63,432 bases of DNA from a virus, in the IMG/VR virus record IMGVR_UViG_3300050821_014047, positions 1 to 63,432 of that record, one strand, 5' to 3'. Made by a program: the position numbers and the translations under genes. The notes beneath the pieces are model-generated. The model did no database searches. It was given only the letters and a program-made list of their open reading frames with translations, and was not told the DNA's origin. Numbering within the stretch: position 1 is the first letter of the stretch; each line of letters begins with the position of its first letter. Positions 47,402-54,938 of this stretch are shown piece by piece.

Positions 47402-47470
47402 AGCGCGACCGTCTCGGACGGATGCCCTACCGTGTCGTGGCGATAGGAGAACCCTGAGACGGTCGCGCTT
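47401..47470 (+). terminator. Long-stem hairpin, likely terminator
   Basis: AAGCGCGACCGTCTC at 47401-47415 pairs perfectly with 47456-47470, and TTTGCTT follows partly within the stem. The loop is 40 bases, long for a terminator. It separates the block ending at 47401 from the operon starting at 47499. Confidence 0.6.
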
Positions 47471-47485
47471 TGCTTCTTGCTGAGG

Positions 47486-47491
47486 TAGGCT
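47486..47491 (+). promoter_or_regulatory. TAGGCT box for 47499
   Basis: The box lies in CTGAGGTAGGCTC and ends seven bases before the GTG at 47499. The upstream TGAGGTA is shared with the boxes at 4793 and 17847 and may be an extended -10 element of the late promoters. Confidence 0.5.
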
Positions 47492-47498
47492 CCCGTTC

Positions 47499-48806
47499 GT
47501 GGGCTTCCAGCTACCCAACCCGGGGGACATTCAGGGGCAAGCGCAGCAGGGGTTGACGCTCATCAACCAGATCCAAAGCGGAAACACGAGCGCACTGCTG
47601 CAGGCTGGAGTCTCGCTGCTCGGAGCGATTCCTGGGTCTGGTGGAGCGATTCTGCAGGATGCGATTGGGGGTGCGTTTTCGGGATTCGCGATGGGCGGTC
47701 CATGCGGTGCCGTAATCGGTGGGATCGTGGGGCTCGCCGAGGGTGTCGAGAGTGTCATCGCTGGTGCGGACGCGGTTACGAGCGTGCTCGGGGTGTCGAA
47801 GGCCACGCAGATCATTGGCGCGCGAGTGGCTTCTCTATCAAACAAGAACGTCGCCGTTCTTTCTGGCAATCCGCAGGGTTGGGCAATGGCGGACTGGGTC
47901 TCTTTCGCGCATCCGCCGAACACGTCGGGGAACGCTGCCGGATTCATGACGCTCATGAAGAACGTCGCTGGGTACTACGTTTCGGTTGTCGATCCCGTCG
48001 GGCCAGCGGCGTTCGAGCCTTATATGTTTCAGGACGGCGACGGAAATCCGAACTGCATCGCCAACGCGCTCTGCGGGTCGAATTCGGCTCCGGCCTGCAA
48101 TCAGTACACGGCGAAACAGTTTCTTGGAAAACAGGGTCCGCTTTGCACGCCCGTGTGGTTCAACTGGTACCAGCCGTCGAACATTGTCGATTGCAATCAC
48201 TACCTTTCGTTCGGTAGCGGGGGCGCGGGAGGGGATGCCGCGGCGCTCTTGTCGACGTGGCAGCAAAGCACCTACGCGCAGGGCGGTCTCTCGCAGGCCG
48301 ATATCGTGCAACGAGCCATCGCGACGCTTCCCGATCGTCTGTACTGGAGCTACGACCTCTACGGGACGACGCTCCCGAGCGGCGTCGGTGGCTGGCAAAC
48401 CATCTACTACAACGTCGATCTCATGAACGCGATGGCCACCGTCCTCATGATGAGGTCGGCCGGAGGTAGCACGCAGACCATCGTCTCCGAGCTTCTCATC
48501 CAGTCAGCCATTCTGGCACAGAGTGGCGGTGTCGACCCGTCGGGTAACCCGCTCCCCGGGAATTTGACGCAAAATCAGTATGGATTTCACCGCTTCGTGG
48601 ACGACCACATCAAGATGGCGATCCAGGAAAATGCAGCCGCTGGCACAAGTCTGTCGACATCGGATATGGTAGGGGCAGTGGCGACCGGAGCGACGCTCAC
48701 TGTGTTGGCTGGAATTCTCGGATACTCGGCGTACACGAAGCAGTCCCCGGTGGCTGCAACCGGAGCGTTGCTCGCTCGAGGCAGGAGGCTTGGTCGATGG
48801 TTTTAG
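47499..48806 (+). CDS. Large membrane-associated virion candidate
   Basis: A 435-residue protein starting at GTG 47499. Residues 30-105 hold Gly/Ala-rich hydrophobic helices (LLQAGVSLLGAIPGSGGAIL, GGPCGAVIGGIVGLAEG). A soluble middle with several Cys follows, then a span near residues 388-408 (AVATGATLTVLAGILGYSAY) and an Arg-rich end (ARGRRLGRW). The gene starts the late operon. The hydrophobic N-terminal helices recall membrane-perturbing proteins of particles. Confidence 0.55.
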   Translation: MGFQLPNPGDIQGQAQQGLTLINQIQSGNTSALLQAGVSLLGAIPGSGGAILQDAIGGAFSGFAMGGPCGAVIGGIVGLAEGVESVIAGADAVTSVLGVSKATQIIGARVASLSNKNVAVLSGNPQGWAMADWVSFAHPPNTSGNAAGFMTLMKNVAGYYVSVVDPVGPAAFEPYMFQDGDGNPNCIANALCGSNSAPACNQYTAKQFLGKQGPLCTPVWFNWYQPSNIVDCNHYLSFGSGGAGGDAAALLSTWQQSTYAQGGLSQADIVQRAIATLPDRLYWSYDLYGTTLPSGVGGWQTIYYNVDLMNAMATVLMMRSAGGSTQTIVSELLIQSAILAQSGGVDPSGNPLPGNLTQNQYGFHRFVDDHIKMAIQENAAAGTSLSTSDMVGAVATGATLTVLAGILGYSAYTKQSPVAATGALLARGRRLGRWF

Positions 48807-49108
48807 CGAGAAGAGTAGGGCAGCCGCTTCTGCGCATGGGTCATGCGCGCGTACGCCGGCCGGTACGAGGGCTCGGGCAGAGCGCCGCTGCGGTCCTTGC
48901 GGATCAGGCTGCCATCGACAACGCCATCAATTCTGGTCAAGACCCGACGGCTGCAGAAAATCAGCTCGCTGCGGACCAGGCTCTGTATGTGGCGGCGCAG
49001 CCCACGACGGCACAAACCGCTGCCGCAGCATCGAGTACGACGTACATGCTCTACGGGGTAGCGGGCGTTGCGGTCATCGGGCTCCTCATCTATCTTGCCA
49101 CCGAGTAG
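48797..49108 (+). CDS. Tail-anchored small protein with RGLGQ motif
   Basis: A 103-residue protein. A basic N-terminus (MVLARRVGQPLLRMGHARVRR) ends in PVRGLGQSA, with Gln 28. A soluble helix follows, then a C-terminal span (YMLYGVAGVAVIGLLIYLA). If cut after the GLGQ motif, the basic part would be removed. It overlaps the previous gene by ten bases. Confidence 0.75.
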   Translation: MVLARRVGQPLLRMGHARVRRPVRGLGQSAAAVLADQAAIDNAINSGQDPTAAENQLAADQALYVAAQPTTAQTAAAASSTTYMLYGVAGVAVIGLLIYLATE

Positions 49109-49119
49109 GGAGAAAACTC

Positions 49120-50394
49120 ATGGAACGCGCTTTCGACTTCCAGCCGCCTCGTTCGACCGCTCATGTTTCGCCTCCTGCAGGGGTTCGACTCGAGGCTGCT
49201 GGGATGGGCGCTGTTCAGCCTAGGGGCGTCGGTCAAACGCCGTCCGGCACCTTCCAGATCGTGCAGCCCGTACGAAGGAACTGGGCGGTCGCGTACGTCG
49301 GCGGCGAGTCGAGCCCGCGGTACCATATTTCTGGCACCGGGTTTTCCTACAAGCAGGTCCTGCAAAGCTTCGTGAATTCCGGCCAAAAAGCCCTGTACTT
49401 CACCTACCAGGCGCCAGAGGGAAAGAAGTATCTATTCTCGTGCGTGTACGTGAACGGTACGCCGTGCGTTCGAATTGCAACAAACAAGCTTCAAGCGCAG
49501 AGGGGCGTCGGACGCAGGCCAGAGGGCCTTGGTCAATACACGGGCGGTCAGATCACCTACCTTCAGAACCAGGCTGCGGGTGGCGGATGCGGGTCGTGGG
49601 CGGAGATATCACCGACCGATCAGGTGGGCTGGCTCGCTGCGAATCCGGGTGTGCAGCAGGATCTTGCGAACATCATCACTTCGCTCACCGGGGCATGGAA
49701 CCATCCCGCCGAGGCTGGAGCCAACATCGCGAGCGACGGGCTCCTCTACTTCGACTACTCGAACACGAACACGGGTGCGACGACCGGTTTCGAGCAGATC
49801 TTCATGCGTTTCCATATCGCGAGTGGACAGCCGATCCTTGGTGTGTGCACGGCGCCGGGCAGCTCAGCCTCTGGAACGCCGGTCGTGCAAGGTGGAGGGC
49901 AGACGGTTGTTCAGAATCCGGGCGTGACGTCGACCAACGGGGGAAGCCTCTCGTGGTCGAACTACGCGTGGCTCTACTATTCGGCAGGGCAGACCGACAT
50001 CCCGACGGTTGTTCCTCCGGGGCAGCCGGCGGGAGCGACGGGCGCGTGGGTCGAGACGCGGAGCGGGCAGTTTGACTGGTACCCCGGTCCGACCGTGCTT
50101 TCGCAAGTCGTCGATCCGTCCGGCAACGTGTGGTGGGTGTATTCGAGCTACCACGCCGCGAACGGCTCAACCGGCGCGAGCGACGCGTTTCAGCCGCCGG
50201 ATCCCGGAACCGCGAACTACGCGGTACCTCCGCCCGCGCTCGCCGGGACGGCTGGCAACTGGTACCAGGCGCACCCTTACTACTACGTGTGGCTCTCGTC
50301 GGCGGTCGCGACGGGTCTCACGTCGGGCGAGCTCCTTCTTCTCCTTTTGCTCGGCGCTGGTGCAGTGGGAGGCGTCGCGTACGCGCTGTCATGA
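49120..50394 (+). CDS. Tail-anchored virion candidate with GVGQ motif
   Basis: A 424-residue protein. PRGVGQTP at residues 35-41 follows a flexible start; a later RRPEGLGQY is also present. The main part is beta-rich (NWAVAYVGGESSPRYHISG, ALYFTYQAPEGKKYLFSCVYV), with conserved-looking aromatics. A C-terminal span (GELLLLLLLGAGAVGGVAYAL) anchors it. An upstream in-frame GTG overlaps the previous gene and is not used, because ATG 49120 follows GGGAG. Confidence 0.7.
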   Translation: MERAFDFQPPRSTAHVSPPAGVRLEAAGMGAVQPRGVGQTPSGTFQIVQPVRRNWAVAYVGGESSPRYHISGTGFSYKQVLQSFVNSGQKALYFTYQAPEGKKYLFSCVYVNGTPCVRIATNKLQAQRGVGRRPEGLGQYTGGQITYLQNQAAGGGCGSWAEISPTDQVGWLAANPGVQQDLANIITSLTGAWNHPAEAGANIASDGLLYFDYSNTNTGATTGFEQIFMRFHIASGQPILGVCTAPGSSASGTPVVQGGGQTVVQNPGVTSTNGGSLSWSNYAWLYYSAGQTDIPTVVPPGQPAGATGAWVETRSGQFDWYPGPTVLSQVVDPSGNVWWVYSSYHAANGSTGASDAFQPPDPGTANYAVPPPALAGTAGNWYQAHPYYYVWLSSAVATGLTSGELLLLLLLGAGAVGGVAYALS

Positions 50395-50798
50395 GCAATC
50401 AGGTCTTCACTCCGGGGCAGCAGAACGACATTCCTGTGAACGCGCCCATTCCTTCCGGGTCCGTCCCCGCAGGCTCAACGTCTTCCGCACCCAATCTTGT
50501 GCAGGCGATACCACCTGGTGCGGGGCCCAATCTCGCGACCATTTCGGCAACGAATCCGACACACGGCGGGAGCGGTAACGGTCAAGAGCAGCTCACGTCG
50601 GGCCAGATCGCCGCGCAAGCACGGGTTCCTTCGTGGGCCTGGGTGCTAGCGGGGGTGCTAGGGCTCGGGCTTGTCGGCGCGATCGTGTGGTTTGTCACGA
50701 AGGATCCGGCACCCGCCGCTGGGGCCTCGGAGCCGCAGGAGAATCCGCTGCGCCATCGGCGGCGACCAGGACGCGGGCGGCGCAGAGCAAGGCGGTAG
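50391..50798 (+). CDS. Single-span membrane protein with basic C-terminus
   Basis: A 135-residue protein. A Ser/Pro/Gly-rich soluble part comes first, then a span (WAWVLAGVLGLGLVGAIVWFV, residues about 84-104), then QENPLRHRRRPGRGRRRARR. This mirrors the RxNPL layout with the basic segment on the other side of the span; the Asn-Pro-Leu lies next to it. The Arg tail could bind DNA. Confidence 0.7.
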   Translation: MSNQVFTPGQQNDIPVNAPIPSGSVPAGSTSSAPNLVQAIPPGAGPNLATISATNPTHGGSGNGQEQLTSGQIAAQARVPSWAWVLAGVLGLGLVGAIVWFVTKDPAPAAGASEPQENPLRHRRRPGRGRRRARR

Positions 50799-50801
50799 GT
50801 C

Positions 50802-51659
50802 GTGCCGGTTGGGTTGGGCAAAGGATTCGCACCCTCCGCAAACGCTGCTCAAGCTGCAGGTGTTCCGGTTCGGCAAGAACCACATCCGTCCGGCGTGAAG
50901 GGGACAACGTTCTCTCTTACAAAGATGGGTGAGTACGTTCGCGAAGGTCGAAACGATCCTCGAGTCCGCGGATGGGCAGGCCGCGTTCTTATGGCCGCCG
51001 GCAAGCCGAAGACGGCGACCGCGCAGGCGCAAGCGATTCTGAACGAGATTCGCGCAAAAACGGTTTACGTACAGGACCCGTGCAACACGGAGCTTATGGC
51101 AAAGCCGCACGTGACGCTTTGCCTTGACGAGGGGCTCTGTATGCCGGCGGCGGACTGCGACGACAGGTGCATCTGCTTCGCGTCGGCAACGATGTCGATC
51201 GGCATCGAGACGATGATCGTTGGGCAGGCGTACGGAACGCCGCAGGCAACACACGTGATTTGTGCGATTCTCGATCCCGACGTCGGGTGGCAGCGAGTCG
51301 ACCCGTCGGCAGAGAGCTATCCGGTCGGAAAATACTACCCAGCAACACGCGAGTTTTGGCTAGATCCGATCAGCGGATCGGTGAGGGATGACATGGACAC
51401 GAAGCCGCACACGTTGGGTCAAGAGCCCGAGCACGGCGATTTTATTGGCGTAGGCGCAATTCCATTTGTGCATGCGTTCGGCGGGGTCGACGAGGGATGC
51501 AACCAAGGTCCGTCGTACGTGTCGCCTGACTTGGCGCACGGGCATTGCCGAAAGTGCGGCAAGCCGCTAACGAATTGCACCGGCTTTGGTCTATTTCCGG
51601 AGCCGCAACGAGTGGTCGAGCCGGCCTTTGCGCCTGCAATGAGAGGAAGACTCAAATGA
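50802..51659 (+). CDS. Transglutaminase-like cysteine protein, candidate maturation protease
   Basis: A 285-residue protein. PAADCDDRCICFASA places Cys 119 at the start of a helix; ATHVICAI places His 151 on a strand; QRVDPSA supplies Asp 167. That is the transglutaminase/papain-like triad. Such domains occur in phage structural proteins and also as proteases. The N-terminus MPVGLGKGFAP looks like the GLGQ-type motif with Lys for Gln. It lies amid proteins that carry the motif. A C-terminal zinc site is likely (CRKCGKPLTNC). Confidence 0.65.
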   Translation: MPVGLGKGFAPSANAAQAAGVPVRQEPHPSGVKGTTFSLTKMGEYVREGRNDPRVRGWAGRVLMAAGKPKTATAQAQAILNEIRAKTVYVQDPCNTELMAKPHVTLCLDEGLCMPAADCDDRCICFASATMSIGIETMIVGQAYGTPQATHVICAILDPDVGWQRVDPSAESYPVGKYYPATREFWLDPISGSVRDDMDTKPHTLGQEPEHGDFIGVGAIPFVHAFGGVDEGCNQGPSYVSPDLAHGHCRKCGKPLTNCTGFGLFPEPQRVVEPAFAPAMRGRLK

Positions 51660-51934
51660 GCCGCAGGAAGTCAGGATACCTTCGCCGCACACGGTACGGG
51701 AAGAAGAACCCGATCACGACTGCAGAGGCTGTTGTTGGCGGAGTCGTGCTACTCGGTCTCATCGGAATGGTCGGAACGTTGATTGCGGAGCAGATGGCCA
51801 TCAACGCCCTGCCCGCCGCATCAAACGCGGTCGGCAATGCGACGGCCAACACCCAGACGCCGCAGACGACGCAGACGCCGCAGGCGACATACACCAACGG
51901 GCAGCCGATCCCGCCTCCGTTTACGGGGTCATGA
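51656..51934 (+). CDS. Small single-span membrane protein, RxNPI family
   Basis: A 92-residue protein: MSRRKSGYLRRTRYGKKNPITTAEAV, a span (VGGVVLLGLIGMVGTLI), then a Thr/Gln/Pro-rich tail. The head resembles genes 26401 and 28145. Confidence 0.8.
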   Translation: MSRRKSGYLRRTRYGKKNPITTAEAVVGGVVLLGLIGMVGTLIAEQMAINALPAASNAVGNATANTQTPQTTQTPQATYTNGQPIPPPFTGS

Positions 51935-52014
51935 ACGAACAGGAGGTTATCCAGTTCGCGATCGGTCTACTGCTACTGACGCTCGTCGTGGTCTACTTCG
52001 TCTTCGTTCGGTAG
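51931..52014 (+). CDS. 27-residue membrane peptide
   Basis: ATG 51931 overlaps the previous stop. The peptide is MNEQEVIQFAIGLLLLTLVV followed by a Tyr/Phe-rich end and one Arg: a single span with an acidic start. The stop codon overlaps the promoter box of the next gene. Confidence 0.6.
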   Translation: MNEQEVIQFAIGLLLLTLVVVYFVFVR

Positions 52015-52017
52015 GAT
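52012..52017 (+). promoter_or_regulatory. TAGGAT box for 52024
   Basis: The box ends six bases before ATG 52024. Confidence 0.4.
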
Positions 52018-52023
52018 GCGGTC

Positions 52024-52458
52024 ATGGAGAAGACGCCGAGTATCCAGATCGAGTCGACTCGGGTCGCTTTCGAAATGGCCGATGGTCGAGTGATCCGACT
52101 CCCGCCTGGGTACGGTACGTTTCACGATCCAACCGGAAAGTTGATTCCGAAATGCACGATCTACTTCGGCCCGTTCAAGAAAACGGGGCGACGAGTGGAG
52201 ATGACGCGCGAGCAGAGAAGGTACTTCGGGCCTGAGCACAAGGCGTACCTGGCCGTCATTCCCAATCTCAAAGAGGGAGGATGGAAAGTGCTCGGCAAGG
52301 CCGTGCAAATTTTCTATTTTCGACGAGGCCAGCGCGCAAGGGGTGGGTACTTTCACCCGTTCGTACACCACCCTGGAACACTCTCGAAGGCTGGCAGGAT
52401 CTACAAGCTCAACCTAGGGTCGTGTCTCGTTGACGATCGAGGGTACGTCTATCCATGA
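52024..52458 (+). CDS. Hypothetical soluble protein
   Basis: A 144-residue basic protein: IQIESTRVAFEMADGRVIRLPPGYG, YFGPFKKTGRRVEM, then KAVQIFYFRRGQRARGG. Strand-rich. No family recognised; it may be a minor structural protein or assembly factor. Confidence 0.55.
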   Translation: MEKTPSIQIESTRVAFEMADGRVIRLPPGYGTFHDPTGKLIPKCTIYFGPFKKTGRRVEMTREQRRYFGPEHKAYLAVIPNLKEGGWKVLGKAVQIFYFRRGQRARGGYFHPFVHHPGTLSKAGRIYKLNLGSCLVDDRGYVYP

Positions 52459-52790
52459 CCGGTCCAGCGCAGCGCGTGGAGCAGCTCATCGCGCTTGCGA
52501 CCGACCCCGCAGCGACCGAGCAGGAAGCGAGAACGGCCGCGCACTCAGCGTGCAAGGAGATCCGGAAGAACGATCTCGTCGTCGCGCAGCGTGGCCAGCC
52601 CCCAGTAGCGCAGAGCATCGCGCCGCAAACGAGACAGCTCGTAGGGCGCCCCGCACGCCTACCGACCGGCGTTGCTGCGCTGCCTGAGAAGCGGCGACCG
52701 ATGCATCATGTCGTCGACTTCGACTTCAAGGACTCGCCGCAGACGAAGAAGGAAGACTTCGCGTTCCCGCAGCACCTCTATCGCCGGTGA
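52455..52790 (+). CDS. DUF2786-like N-terminal segment protein
   Basis: A 111-residue protein. RVEQLIALATDPAATEQEARTAAHSACKEI matches the helical DUF2786 signature found in many phage proteins. The rest is Gln/Pro-rich and ends in KKEDFAFPQHLYRR. Role unknown. Its end overlaps the convergent gene at 52778 by 13 bases. Confidence 0.6.
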   Translation: MTGPAQRVEQLIALATDPAATEQEARTAAHSACKEIRKNDLVVAQRGQPPVAQSIAPQTRQLVGRPARLPTGVAALPEKRRPMHHVVDFDFKDSPQTKKEDFAFPQHLYRR

Positions 52791-53104
52791 CCGAGCGCAA
52801 ACGCCGCGAAGATCGCGAGAGCAACGAGAAGCCATCGTACCGGGCGAAGAAGCCTCGAGCGCGATTGCATGAGGTGTCGGTGCGTCCATCCATCGTCCGG
52901 CATCGTGGGAGGCTCGGGGCCGAACGACGAGCGCGGCGTGCGCGGAGGTGGAGTCGCTTCGCTCTCGTCTTCGGCGAGGATCGCCGCGACCTCGGATGGC
53001 TTCATCTTTGTTGTACTCTTGTGATCGTGCTCACCGTCGACGCGCACGAAGCCGGTTCCTTGGCAAATCTGACAGCGACGTAGCCGGTAGTTTCCCGAGT
53101 CCAT
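52778..53104 (-). CDS. Tail-anchored protein with DnaJ-like zinc motif
   Basis: A 108-residue minus-strand protein: RCQICQGTGFVRVDGEHDH resembles a DnaJ-type CxxCxGxG unit; a Pro-rich linker; and a C-terminal span (WLLVALAIFAAFALG) ending His-Arg-Arg. It is the only minus-strand gene in the late region. TAGATT ends six bases before its ATG, within the divergent gap to 53138. Confidence 0.65.
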   Translation of the reverse strand: MDSGNYRLRRCQICQGTGFVRVDGEHDHKSTTKMKPSEVAAILAEDESEATPPPRTPRSSFGPEPPTMPDDGWTHRHLMQSRSRLLRPVRWLLVALAIFAAFALGHRR

Positions 53105-53130
53105 GACTCGAATCTATCTCATGGTATCTT
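53103..53130 (+). promoter_or_regulatory. Candidate promoter for 53138
   Basis: ATGACT and TATCTT are 16 bases apart and the second ends seven bases before ATG 53138. It overlaps the divergent promoter for the minus-strand gene, so the two may exclude each other. Confidence 0.45.
53111..53116 (-). promoter_or_regulatory. TAGATT box for 53104
   Basis: On the minus strand the box ends six bases before the ATG at 53104. It is nested within the spacer of the plus-strand promoter. Confidence 0.45.
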
Positions 53131-53137
53131 GCGGTGC

Positions 53138-54862
53138 ATGAAGCGACGGAATGCATCGTACGTCGACCGCATGAACAGATTCAGATCAGACCCGGAATCG
53201 GCCGCTGCATACACGCGTATTGCAAAAAAGCGAAAACGTATTGCAAAGTCGTCTGTCAATAGACGTATTGCAGGTAGGCGTAACCATTCCTCGGCCAAAG
53301 ACAACGTGACGGCCGTCTATGTTGTAAACGCCAACGATCGAGCCAAAAAGAAGCTTCGTGGCTGCAATACAATTAGGCGAAAGGTCGCCCGCAAACGACC
53401 ATCTCACGCAAGAGGTTTGACGGATAAGACGCGCCTCGGTAGCTTCTCGGGAGCTAAGGAGACTCGCAATATGAAGTCACGTCGTAGGTCGAGGGCGGCC
53501 AAGGGCCGGAAGCGTGATGCGAAGGGTCACTTCGTGAAGGCGAGCTCAGCGCAAGCGCCGCGAAGGCGTAAGCGTAGGGCCCGCGCCGCAGCTCCCGCCG
53601 TTTCGTCCCCGAAGCGTCGACGACGCGCTCGTCGCAGAAACCCGTGGTACGGGCAACCGCGGCGCCACGCAAAGGCCGCTCGCAAGGGCTGGCGTCACCG
53701 CCGACGCGGCAAGGCTCGTCGGGCTCGCTCGCACGCGGCTCCGATCCGTCGGCGTCGTCGGCGCAGCCGCGCGATCATCGCGCGCGGAGTGGGTCGAGCT
53801 CGGCGCAGCGGATCGCGACGCAGCACGCCCATCAACATCAAGGTCTCACTCGCGCCGAAGCGTCGCTCGAGTCATCGCAAGGCTCGTCGTAGCCATACGA
53901 AGCGCCGGAGCTCTGCTCGTCGACACCGTCATTCGCAATACACTCCCGCGTCGCATCAGCTTGCGGCGGAAGGGTACGCGCTCTCGAACCCCTTGTCTGG
54001 AGGCGAGCTCGTTCTCGTCGGCATCACCGGTCTCGTGGGCTTCGGACTCGCCGACTTCGTGGGCCGGTACATGGAGACGACCGCGGTTGCTTCCGGCGCA
54101 GCCGCGAACAGCATCCCGGCTGGCGCTACTGTTCCGAACGACGTGGCCACCACCGCTTTCCCCTCGTGGCAAGCGATGGCAGCGCAGTTCGGTATCGCAG
54201 CGGTGCCCGGCATTGCAGCGGCGTTCGTCGATTCTCCGTGGGGCCGCGCGGCTCTTCAGGGAATGATGCTCGGCGCGGGGTTCTCGCTCTTCGGCGGGCT
54301 CTTCAAGAGCCTCATGGCGAGCATGATCGGCACGACGGCACTTGGTCAGCAGCTCTACTTGGCCGAGACCGAGGCGCAGGCTGCCGTGACGGCAGCTGGT
54401 GGAACAACGGCAGCTGCCACATCAACGACGACTCCGACGGCAACGGCCACCGGAGTGCAGGGTCTTCCTCGCGGCGTAGGCCGTCGGATGATTCCTGCAG
54501 GTCGAGGCGTCGGGCAGTCGCAGGTCTCTTCGGTTGTGATCCCGAAGGTCCAGCAGCCGACCGCTCCGCGCTTGTTTGTTCCGTCGGGCGTTCCTCCGTA
54601 CAACCCCGCCTCGAGCTCTGGTTCTCAAGCGATGCCGGCACCTCCCGGCATCGTGACGAACACGGGTGACGTGGTTCCGAGCCCCGCGCCAGGAACTCCG
54701 ACCCCCGGCGGAGCATCGACCGGTCCGATGTGCGCGCCCTGCACCAGCATGGCAGGAGGCATTGCAGGGACTCACGCGTCGGCCGTGTCGGCTATCCGTG
54801 ACGAGTCTTGCCTCGGCAAGCTTCCGAACGGAATGGGCCTCTATGCATCGTTCCCGGAGTGA
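53138..54862 (+). CDS. Protamine-like basic domain fused to membrane domain
   Basis: A 574-residue protein. About the first 270 residues are dense in Arg/Lys/Ser (for instance RRRKRRARAAAP, RRRRRRSRAII), like protamine or adenovirus core proteins. Then YALSNPLSGGEL, the family motif, precedes Gly/Ala-rich membrane segments (LVLVGITGLVGFGLADFV; LQGMMLGAGFSLFGGLF). The end is a Ser/Pro/Thr-rich tail with AGRGVGQSQ. It could tie the packaged DNA to a membrane. ATG 53471 (MKSRRRSRAAKG), preceded by AAGGAG, is a second possible start. The first 333 bases contain three CGTATTGCA and one inverted copy. Confidence 0.7.
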   Translation: MKRRNASYVDRMNRFRSDPESAAAYTRIAKKRKRIAKSSVNRRIAGRRNHSSAKDNVTAVYVVNANDRAKKKLRGCNTIRRKVARKRPSHARGLTDKTRLGSFSGAKETRNMKSRRRSRAAKGRKRDAKGHFVKASSAQAPRRRKRRARAAAPAVSSPKRRRRARRRNPWYGQPRRHAKAARKGWRHRRRGKARRARSHAAPIRRRRRRSRAIIARGVGRARRSGSRRSTPINIKVSLAPKRRSSHRKARRSHTKRRSSARRHRHSQYTPASHQLAAEGYALSNPLSGGELVLVGITGLVGFGLADFVGRYMETTAVASGAAANSIPAGATVPNDVATTAFPSWQAMAAQFGIAAVPGIAAAFVDSPWGRAALQGMMLGAGFSLFGGLFKSLMASMIGTTALGQQLYLAETEAQAAVTAAGGTTAAATSTTTPTATATGVQGLPRGVGRRMIPAGRGVGQSQVSSVVIPKVQQPTAPRLFVPSGVPPYNPASSSGSQAMPAPPGIVTNTGDVVPSPAPGTPTPGGASTGPMCAPCTSMAGGIAGTHASAVSAIRDESCLGKLPNGMGLYASFPE

Positions 54863-54938
54863 AACTACAAAGCCCACTGGGCGAAACAGCAAACAGCAGA
54901 TGTGAGGCCTCGGTAATCGGACCTCAGGAGAATCGAAA

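Noticed and set aside
45797-47530. Very long minus-strand frame opposite the 512-residue gene
   Set aside because: It is an Arg/His/Leu-rich shadow of a GC-rich coding strand, with no motifs and no start signals.
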